Source: PALG01 sp964495885 (GTDB lineage Bacteria; Bacteroidota; Bacteroidia; Flavobacteriales; Flavobacteriaceae). Taken from it: DNA of 64,000 nt. The position numbers and the translations under genes are program-made. This document shows, one piece after another, positions 9,701 to 15,701 of this stretch (the stretch's first letter is position 1; each line of letters begins with the position of its first letter). The DNA is taken from contig CAZBWO010000002.1 in assembly GCA_964495885.1 (NCBI GenBank), positions 62,001-126,000 of the forward strand. Direction: 5' to 3'. The notes beneath the pieces were generated by a model that searched no databases, was not told the DNA's origin, and saw only the letters and a program-made list of their open reading frames with translations.

Positions 9701-11423
9701 TGTGCTCTTCAGTCATTTTAGTGCCTTCCTTTGCTAAGGCAAGATCCTGTCTGCTGGTATCTAGTGAAGCATCCAGTCCGAAGGAATGAATTTTCTTTTC
9801 AGCTCCATGCTTTTTCATTTCATACCCCTTCTCCCGAAGCATTTCCCCAATGTATCCCAATCCGCGTACTTGTGTATCAATTTCAGATTTACGAGGTAGT
9901 GGCTGTCCGGCGCTATCTACAGGTGCGATGACGTTTGGATGTTTGAATGGTTGGGGTTTAGAGGGAATTTCAACGGCATTTGCTTGTTGAAGGTTTTGTG
10001 CAGCTAACTGTTCTGAAGCATCTGCCTCAGAGAGGTTACTATTTTTTTGTTCTCCGCCTTCGGTTTCCCCACCTTCCCCAGCCGGTGGTTCTTCAGAAAG
10101 CTGCTCATCCATCTGCGCTTTTTGTTCTGAAATCTTTTCCTGTGCTTCTGCACCTCGATCTACCGGGGGAGTGGTAACCCCTTCAGAAAGAACACCCCCC
10201 TTTTCTTGGTGTACTTCTCCTCTAGGCGGGTCTTTCTTTTCGGCGATTTCCTCTTGGCTTAATTCATCTTGATCCTGGACCCGTTCATCATCACTAATTT
10301 TGGCATTGGATTTCCCTTCAACTTCCGCTCCGTCATTTGGTTTTTCGGCACCTCCTTCAGGCTGTACCTTTTTTCCTGGCGGGACATAGCGTTGTACAGT
10401 ATTTCCTGAAGCTCCCTGTTGGATGGTATGTGTTAATTCATGAGCTAAAAGATGCTTTCCTTCTTTAGATTCTGGATTGAATTTTCCTTGGTTGAAGTAA
10501 ATATCATTTCCGCTAGTGAATGCATGTGCCCCAAGGTCTTGGTTCATTTGAACTGCTTGTGAACCTGTGTGTATTTTTACGTTGCTGAAGTCGCTTCCAA
10601 AGCTAGAACCCATTTCTTCTTGGGTGGATTTTGGTAAAGAGCTGCCTCCGCCTTTAGAGTTTTTTAGATTTGCTTCTACACTATTTTGCTTGGAAGGCCC
10701 GGCTGATTTTTGCTGAACGGGAGGAAATTCTTTTTCCTTTTTTTCTTCTTTTTTAGGTGCTGGAAGATCTGTGAGTTTTTGTTCTCCTTCCCCTTGTGGG
10801 TTTCCCTCTGCAGTAGGTTCTGCAGTAGTTTCAGCCGTTTTCTTTTCTTCTGCAGCGACCTCTTTTTCCTTATCTTTTTCTTCTTTCGCTTCTGTAATTC
10901 CTTCTGGGATGGGAGGGAAGTTTACTTTCCCTTTTTTCTGAAGTTTTTCTTCCGCTTCACATTTTGCACATTTTTTTTGGACATGTTCTCCAGCAGATTG
11001 CTGCGAGTCTTCGAAGGGTAGCTTTTGAACCTTTTTTTCCTCCGCCTCACATGCAGCACATTTAGGCTGTACTTCTTCGGTATCAGGTTCCGCCTCTAGT
11101 TGAACAACGGGCGTAATGGATTCTGCTATTGATTTTTCCTGTATTTCTTCGGTCTCTTCCTTTGTTTGTACTTCTTCAAAAGGAGACCGTTGAATAGGGG
11201 TAGGCCTAGATGGAAAGAACGTATCCTTTTGTCCTCCGTTATTTTTATTTTCAGTTTTTTCTAGCACCTTATCTGCTACATGATCTGCTTCTTTTTCAAA
11301 TTTATCATCACTTTTTCCAATAGATAGCTTTGCCTGTATCCCAAAAAAAGGTTTCCCTCCCTCTTGACTTTTCAATTGGTTGGGTGTTCCCGAAGAATTG
11401 GTATTTGTGGCAAAAGCTTTCAT
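6774..11423 (-). CDS. eCIS-core (DUF4157) polymorphic toxin with C-terminal PD-(D/E)xK nuclease-like domain
   Basis: This 1549-residue protein looks like a modular eCIS cargo. The N-terminus has the segment QAKLSIGKSDDKFEKEAD shared with the second DUF4157 protein, then a charged linker with two CxxC pairs (Cys122/125 and Cys152/155) and repeated VQ-K/R motifs. The eCIS-core domain carries HELTH (His328-His332) and NDIYFNQGKF. A long Glu/Gln-rich, coiled-coil-like region follows, then a hydrophobic stretch at residues 970-1045 that could span or insert into membranes. The tip has FDMVYEKDG (Asp1451) and VVESKGG (Glu1464, Lys1466), the D-x12-ExK pattern of restriction-endonuclease-fold toxins, followed by EQGTPQY. 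I infer a DNA- or RNA-cutting effector. An Imm49-like gene follows directly. Confidence 0.85.
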   Translation of the reverse strand: MKAFATNTNSSGTPNQLKSQEGGKPFFGIQAKLSIGKSDDKFEKEADHVADKVLEKTENKNNGGQKDTFFPSRPTPIQRSPFEEVQTKEETEEIQEKSIAESITPVVQLEAEPDTEEVQPKCAACEAEEKKVQKLPFEDSQQSAGEHVQKKCAKCEAEEKLQKKGKVNFPPIPEGITEAKEEKDKEKEVAAEEKKTAETTAEPTAEGNPQGEGEQKLTDLPAPKKEEKKEKEFPPVQQKSAGPSKQNSVEANLKNSKGGGSSLPKSTQEEMGSSFGSDFSNVKIHTGSQAVQMNQDLGAHAFTSGNDIYFNQGKFNPESKEGKHLLAHELTHTIQQGASGNTVQRYVPPGKKVQPEGGAEKPNDGAEVEGKSNAKISDDERVQDQDELSQEEIAEKKDPPRGEVHQEKGGVLSEGVTTPPVDRGAEAQEKISEQKAQMDEQLSEEPPAGEGGETEGGEQKNSNLSEADASEQLAAQNLQQANAVEIPSKPQPFKHPNVIAPVDSAGQPLPRKSEIDTQVRGLGYIGEMLREKGYEMKKHGAEKKIHSFGLDASLDTSRQDLALAKEGTKMTEEHNEERKEISETSKKALTDSQERQQFVATEAPGLAQEADEGKGESGALASDANSKASQSKSEIPNDPDAKADAEQQSGEMEETASGAQSMDDAITQTGERARQYIQDAEQASKDNQQSEAEITENDGIIAQLDGRVAEMKGLNEQSQASIDNSAMGPETIRQHGERAAATGDELIAATIVMEVELNSLQDEYLAGMAAIESKEAAEERVKKEQEEKQQQEASPEELQLYELAALPEQEQEARIQAMQPEEKDGVMAALDKMISETPDDGTAETEGKRLEVKLSSGPEGPGDPRQTEIDAVDQQRITRLGGVLDIADQNMGRLSAEEQKMLAERLVAESITDDIKNISVQQMAKGMLEGMVNPMASLDGVVGGFEKTLSGVANIFNAEAWQKDPLGNLLQIGADISTGLAMVFSSILGIAGMITALMVALTIISWGTLSPITGPVIGWMGTVMTYAGWGAIVAGLLSVYFNSLAYIKNLNDAGTASTARELFGNTEQMKKNASDGFTGAMAVVEGVGAVKMGPVMKSGKFMQGVPKSPGAFAKQTINGAKEGIEAVAKMPARAAAGAKKLFAGGKKGLQGFKSKIQKFFGKSNKGPDLDVDAPNTPASNKQQQKSLEQSKHKDSDQVTQSEAMAEVQSTKKNDVKDIDPNSEFAKDYDMEVEVNGHTYRRRKDGQGWCRFSSKAKACKVDLPAEGKAKLDKHASTSSGTKQTKRQKDFEAEIQKKVDAGEIDADMAKKLREYNDKNPSGRRSIDNAIGEFKSNKVLNDRGDFFDPNRTKKPDVEADVVDDVKVDHGDFSEARQSELSDITSERKKAIKEREAARKKYGEDSDQYKKAQQKVVNESEKLGEVSSQAYMESHHPGSKKLKSDTPGGKQGEFDMVYEKDGEIFVVESKGGSSRRGSRKTREGIRAEQGTPQYRDDIVKNMLESGDPDLIATARKIQDAIDNDTLKYIQVSQKVNHSTGELVTTAKVTTFSN

Positions 11424-11750
11424 TTACAGACCAATAGCCAATAGTGCTTTATGTACGATTAGTTTGATGACCTTATTTTTGAAATGACCTAATTTTATTT
11501 TGGAAATACCTGCTTTGTAGAGGGTTTGCATGATGACCAAATCCTTCTGACTTTGCAATAAAAGTTCATATTCTTCCTTGGTAATGATACCGGAAGCGAG
11601 TAGGGTAGTCCATCGTTTTAATTTCTCTTTAGACTGATCAAAGAAGATTGCAATGTCATTTTTAATGGCATCATTTTCCTTATTGAATTTTTCCTTGACA
11701 AGTGCTGTAACCTCCTCTTTTAATTCCTTGAATAATTTTTCAAAATCCAT
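11424..11750 (-). CDS. Small helical protein of unknown function in the eCIS cargo section
   Basis: I do not recognise this 108-residue protein. It is almost entirely helical and rich in lysine and glutamate, with alternating charge in the first 60 residues and a more hydrophobic C-terminus ending in VHKALLAIGL, which could lie on a membrane. Its stop codon is immediately before the start of the 1549-residue DUF4157 toxin, so the two are tightly coupled. It could be a chaperone or loading adaptor for that cargo, or an immunity factor for the smaller DUF4157 protein located two genes upstream. Nothing in the sequence decides between these. Confidence 0.7.
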   Translation of the reverse strand: MDFEKLFKELKEEVTALVKEKFNKENDAIKNDIAIFFDQSKEKLKRWTTLLASGIITKEEYELLLQSQKDLVIMQTLYKAGISKIKLGHFKNKVIKLIVHKALLAIGL

Positions 11751-11760
11751 AATCTCTTTT

Positions 11761-12210
11761 TTAGTTAAGTGCCATATTTAATATTTCCAGCAAGGCATTT
11801 TCAGCCTTTTTATCTTTTTTGGATTCAAAGTCGATCATCAAATCAAATAGTGGAATGATCTCTGGTTTGAATTCCTCTACAAACACAGGACTCATAATAC
11901 CTTGTGACTCCCACGTTGTTAGAAAACCTTGAAGTGCAGAATTTTCATTGTTTAAGAGCCCCCACATTTGTTGCATTATGAGATTTTTGTCTTTGGTTTT
12001 CTCATACAGCCACATTTTTTGTATTTGTTGTTGTAGGTTTGAAACTTCCTGTTCATGCTCACTGAAAGGCTTTGTAGATTTATTTAAAAGGTCTTCCACC
12101 ATCACTTTGGTCATTACGGTTTCGGTGAGGGTGTAATGGTCATAGTAAGTAGCGCAGGAGGCTACAAATACACCAATGAACAGAATAATAAGTTTTAGTT
12201 TAGTTTTCAT
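11761..12210 (-). CDS. Putative lipoprotein, eCIS cargo section
   Basis: The 149-residue protein begins with two lysines, a hydrophobic helix (LKLIILFIGVF) and the lipobox VASC, so it should be processed by signal peptidase II and anchored as a lipoprotein at about Cys19. The mature part is helical and carries no motif I can name. It lies 12 bases after the 609-residue DUF4157 protein and 10 bases before the 108-residue protein. A periplasmic lipoprotein directly after a possible metallopeptidase toxin would suit an immunity role against an envelope-acting effector, but this is inference from position only. Confidence 0.72.
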   Translation of the reverse strand: MKTKLKLIILFIGVFVASCATYYDHYTLTETVMTKVMVEDLLNKSTKPFSEHEQEVSNLQQQIQKMWLYEKTKDKNLIMQQMWGLLNNENSALQGFLTTWESQGIMSPVFVEEFKPEIIPLFDLMIDFESKKDKKAENALLEILNMALN

Positions 12211-12222
12211 GACTATTAATTA

Positions 12223-14052
12223 TTAAATGGGTCTTTCAGTAATAGTTCCACCTTCTTGAAGCAATCTTGGATGCGTAGATCTACGGGTTCCAACAAAGAC
12301 TTGTTTTAAAACGTCTCTGTTAGCTCCACGTATAGAGTAAATTGTAATCACTCCTCTTCTGTAATTCCCTTGCGTATATGCTTGGCTGAGGGTGGTATTA
12401 TTCCAAAATGCATGCTGAACTGGAATTCCAGCTGTAATCTCTGCTTGGGTAAAGGTCCCAAGTCGAATTCGATTTCCTTGTGGATCCCTAATCGTTAAAA
12501 CATTTGTGTTAGCAGACCACTCTGCTGGGTAGTGTATTACAGGGCTATTTCTTTGTACTTGATCACGGTATCCTCTACTAATAACAGGAATTTGACTTTC
12601 ATTAAGTGGCAAATTACCAGGGGAATGGTCTATGCCAAATCGCATCGCTTCTTGAGGGATGTCCCTAGAGTAAAAAGGGACTCCAGATCCACTTCCGGAA
12701 GAATTGTTGCTTTGCAAAACCGTCCCAGTAAATATTGCACTTGCTAAGGCTGCTTCATATTCATATCCAAGTTCATTTACTCCAGAATGGATTAATGCTG
12801 TGATACTTGCAGCAACAGCTTCGGCATGTTGTTGATGTTGGGTAAAATGTTTGAATTCATGTAATAGATTACCCGCCGCATAGCGATTAATATTTTGCAA
12901 AGTGCTTTCTTTAATGCGAAACTGATTATTTACGGGAATAAAACAAGCATCTGCACTCTGTGGACAAGGGTTTTGGGCAACACATTCTTGAGTGGTTCCT
13001 GAAAAAAATCGAAGACATTGCCTTGCTAAGGTTATTGTTGCATTTACATGCGCAGTCATATTTGCAATTTGTGTCTGATTCCTCCCTTGTCCAATTAACT
13101 GTTCCGGATGCTGAATAAATCCTTGCATTCTTTGAATTCCTGCTTGTAGCTCTTGTCTTAATGAACCTCTTTCACGACGACTTAATCTTCTACAACCAGA
13201 TTGTTGTTGATTGGGCCTTTGTTGTCTCGAAGGTCTTTGTTGTTTTTGAACCTTTTTTTCTGACTTTCCTTTTTGTTGAATTGTATGGGTTAGCTCATGC
13301 GCCAATAGTTTTTTTCCTTCCTCGGAATGAGGATCATATTTCCCAGCATTGAAATAAATATCGTTTCCAACGGTAAAGGCTTGAGCTCCCAATGATTCAC
13401 TCATTTTTTGTGCTTCCGAGTCTGTATGAATATCAATATGTTGAAAACTTGCCCCAAACCCTTGCTCCATTTGTTGTCTTGTTGTGGCATCCATAGTATT
13501 TCCTTTGCCTTTGGTGGCTTTTATTTTGGACTCCACTTTTTGAGGTGCATGAACCCCACCTTTTCCTTTTTTTTGAACTTCCTCTTCTTCACTTTTAGGT
13601 TGTGCTGCTTCTTCTTCCTCTTCTTTTTGAACAGGCTCTTCCTCTTCTGTCTTTTGTTGCATGGCTTCCTCTTCCTCCTCTTTTTGAACAGGTTCTTCTT
13701 CTTCCGACTTTTGTTGCATGGCTTCTTCCTCTTCTTCTTTTTGCAACGGCTCTTTTTCTTCTTCTTTAGATTGAGCCATGGGCTCTTCATCTTTCATATC
13801 TTGCTTCTGTAGGGTAGAAATCCCATCTGCTACAGGTTTTTGCTGTACTTGTTCCTCATCTGCACTTTTAGTCTGAAGTGTGCCATTATCCCCAGTTTTT
13901 GAAATTACTTTTTCAGCTACATTATCGGCTTCTTTTTCATAGGCATCATCCGCTTTTCCTACCGAAAGTTTTTTCTGTACTTTCGGAAAGAAAGGGCCAG
14001 TGTCATTCTGGTTAGAATGATTGCTTTTCTTTTTTTTCTTTAGTCTTTTCAT
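12223..14052 (-). CDS. eCIS-core (DUF4157) cargo with second HExxH (putative metallopeptidase effector)
   Basis: The longest frame opens with TTG at 14076, inside the tape-measure gene. I chose ATG at 14052, ten bases after that gene's stop, giving 609 residues. The N-terminus is very basic (MKRLKKKKKS) and is followed by VQKKLSVGKADDAYEKEAD, shared with the 1549-residue toxin. Next come about three 19-residue Glu/Gln repeats. The eCIS-core domain has HELTH (His252-His256). The C-terminal half has six cysteines or so and a second zinc-type motif HEFKH (His398-His402), with a downstream Glu-rich YEYEAALASA segment that could give the third ligand. I infer a zincin-like effector. The substrate is unknown, and the lipoprotein just downstream is a candidate antidote. 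Confidence 0.82.
   Translation of the reverse strand: MKRLKKKKKSNHSNQNDTGPFFPKVQKKLSVGKADDAYEKEADNVAEKVISKTGDNGTLQTKSADEEQVQQKPVADGISTLQKQDMKDEEPMAQSKEEEKEPLQKEEEEEAMQQKSEEEEPVQKEEEEEAMQQKTEEEEPVQKEEEEEAAQPKSEEEEVQKKGKGGVHAPQKVESKIKATKGKGNTMDATTRQQMEQGFGASFQHIDIHTDSEAQKMSESLGAQAFTVGNDIYFNAGKYDPHSEEGKKLLAHELTHTIQQKGKSEKKVQKQQRPSRQQRPNQQQSGCRRLSRRERGSLRQELQAGIQRMQGFIQHPEQLIGQGRNQTQIANMTAHVNATITLARQCLRFFSGTTQECVAQNPCPQSADACFIPVNNQFRIKESTLQNINRYAAGNLLHEFKHFTQHQQHAEAVAASITALIHSGVNELGYEYEAALASAIFTGTVLQSNNSSGSGSGVPFYSRDIPQEAMRFGIDHSPGNLPLNESQIPVISRGYRDQVQRNSPVIHYPAEWSANTNVLTIRDPQGNRIRLGTFTQAEITAGIPVQHAFWNNTTLSQAYTQGNYRRGVITIYSIRGANRDVLKQVFVGTRRSTHPRLLQEGGTITERPI
13573..13760 (-). repeat. 57-bp tandem repeat encoding Glu/Gln-rich linker
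   Basis: Within the smaller DUF4157 gene, three adjoining units of about 57 bp encode the 19-residue unit PVQKEEEEEAMQQKSEEEE with small changes. The register is visible from the TTGAACAGG or TTGCAACGG block recurring at about 13627, 13684 and 13741. In-frame repeats of this kind usually make an extended, charged linker. Copy number could vary between strains. Confidence 0.8.
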
Positions 14053-14062
14053 GGGCGTTTGA

Positions 14063-15586
14063 TTACCATTCCACAAATAGCAATTGTTTTTGCCATGGGA
14101 GTTTTATTAAATGAATATTCCAAGGAATACTTTCTAACAGGATATCCTGGGTTTTTCGTTCTATAAATAGTTGATGTCTTTCGCTCTTATGCTGAATTTT
14201 ACCTTCCCGTTGTAAAAATTCATTTCGGAGTACATCTATGTTGTTGGTCTTTAGTGAATTCCAATGCTGAAGAATTGCAGCTAGTAGTTCTTCGGCAGCT
14301 GATTTTTGGGAACTGTTAATTATTACCTCTTTTTTGATTGGCTTATGTAAAGGAATTCCACATAAGTATTTTTCAAAGACCAATTGTTGTTCTGGAGCTT
14401 TTTCGTTACCGGTTGCCAAAAAATGTAACAAGTGCACCGCTTCGGAAATCTTATCTTCTAAAATGTTGTTTTCATGAATAAACCCATGTTTTTCAAAAAA
14501 CTTTTTCAAAAAAGGATGTAGTATGATCAGTCCGGCATTTTGAACAATAAAACCCTCTTTGCCTGAAATGATCTTATCTACTTCATTTTCATTGTATTTT
14601 TCTGTAGGAAACTCTTGAATAATTGAAGTTGCTGATTGCTTTTCCGAAGTATTAATTTTTACCGGCCCTAGTTTGAATATGAGGTTATTTTCTTTGGATA
14701 AGCGCACATTTTTTGGTTTTGAATTTTCAACAAGTTGGAAATGTCCCAAAGCGTCCGTTTCCCATTGAATTGGGAGTTTTAAATGCTGTTGGCAAAGCAA
14801 TGTGATTTGTTCAATTGCAAGACATTTATTTCCTTGAACGGTGAAGGAATCTTCAGAAATTCGTCTAGTTTGATCACCAAAATAATCCGCAATAAATGAT
14901 ATAAATACTGATTCAAATTGATTGAATTTGGCTTCTTTTTCCAATGAAAAAATCATTCCCCAAAATGCTACTTTTATTGTTTCATTTTGTAAAGGTTTTG
15001 GGAAATCTTTTTCTGAAATTGTATTTGATTCGTTACCGAGATATAATAGACCGTATAAGTGTGTAATAAATGAATTATCAAATTGGTAGATCAATCTTTT
15101 TTGTGCATTTGATGATAGCAATGTTTTTTTTAGTTGCACAATGGAAGTTGGGATAGTGGTTGAAATTTCAGGAAAAGTGAGTGTTTTTGATGGATCTTTC
15201 CACCATGGATAATGACCTGTTTTTAAAAAATGAATGAATGCTTCAATATTCTTTTCCGAAGGTGTTTTTCTCACTGAAGGCACATAGGCTTCGTTCTCTT
15301 TAGTATTTGTTAATTTTTGTTGTAATTGTTGAGTGATTTTCTCCCCAATTTCATTGCTTAAAACCGATGAAAAGTTGGTGTTGGAGACATCAATTTCAAG
15401 CGCAAGGTGTTCCCATTCAATTATCTCTGAAGTTGACTCATAATCTGTAAATAAGGTTGCTAATTTTGGATAAAGCTGCTCTTTTAAAAAGCCATTGATA
15501 TCATCTTTTACCCGTAACGCCTGTTCCATAGTAGGAACATCTATTTCTACGGTTAATTTTTTGATGATATTTTTTCCCAAAATCAT
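14063..15586 (-). CDS. eCIS tape measure protein (CIS_TMP family)
   Basis: The 507-residue protein begins with ILGKNIIKKLTVEIDVPT and ends with WNIHLIKLPWQKQLLFVEW, the two conserved ends of the Bacteroidota contractile-injection-system tape measure family (Afp14/Pvc14 counterpart). Between them are EWEHLALEIDV and a variable helical middle with HPFLKKFFE. In the particle this protein would set tube length and occupy the tube lumen. Its gene follows the large 882-residue structural gene after a 115-base gap that holds two hairpins. It ends just before the start of the first cargo gene. Confidence 0.85.
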   Translation of the reverse strand: MILGKNIIKKLTVEIDVPTMEQALRVKDDINGFLKEQLYPKLATLFTDYESTSEIIEWEHLALEIDVSNTNFSSVLSNEIGEKITQQLQQKLTNTKENEAYVPSVRKTPSEKNIEAFIHFLKTGHYPWWKDPSKTLTFPEISTTIPTSIVQLKKTLLSSNAQKRLIYQFDNSFITHLYGLLYLGNESNTISEKDFPKPLQNETIKVAFWGMIFSLEKEAKFNQFESVFISFIADYFGDQTRRISEDSFTVQGNKCLAIEQITLLCQQHLKLPIQWETDALGHFQLVENSKPKNVRLSKENNLIFKLGPVKINTSEKQSATSIIQEFPTEKYNENEVDKIISGKEGFIVQNAGLIILHPFLKKFFEKHGFIHENNILEDKISEAVHLLHFLATGNEKAPEQQLVFEKYLCGIPLHKPIKKEVIINSSQKSAAEELLAAILQHWNSLKTNNIDVLRNEFLQREGKIQHKSERHQLFIERKTQDILLESIPWNIHLIKLPWQKQLLFVEW

Positions 15587-15627
15587 TTTTGTATTAATTT
15601 TTTTCCTATATTTACATCAGATGAGGC

Positions 15628-15696
15628 GTAAAGGTCTCACTGGATAGGATAAGACCTGTCCCTTGAAAGCTCCATTCATTAATGACTGGAGCTTTC
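15628..15696. other. Two consecutive stem-loops inside the eCIS operon
   Basis: The 115-base gap between the 882-residue gene and the tape measure gene holds a 10-bp perfect hairpin (GAAAGCTCCA at 15665-15674 with TGGAGCTTTC at 15687-15696) and a second 6-bp one (AGGTCT at 15632-15637 with AGACCT at 15652-15657). Neither is followed by a T-run on the minus strand. I read them as an RNA processing site or attenuator separating structural genes from tape measure and cargo genes, not as a full terminator. Confidence 0.5.
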
Positions 15697-15701
15697 GACT
15701 T

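Noticed and set aside
13573..13760. Regular 57-base repeats that might be a CRISPR-like array
   Set aside because: There are no spacers between the units and the repeats are in-frame coding sequence. No cas genes are nearby.
13521..13812. Long reading frames on the plus strand and in other frames over the Glu-rich repeat
   Set aside because: They are shadows of a low-complexity GAA/GAG-rich coding stretch. They encode only Lys/Phe/Leu-rich protein without motifs, while the minus-strand frame gives a coherent DUF4157 protein.
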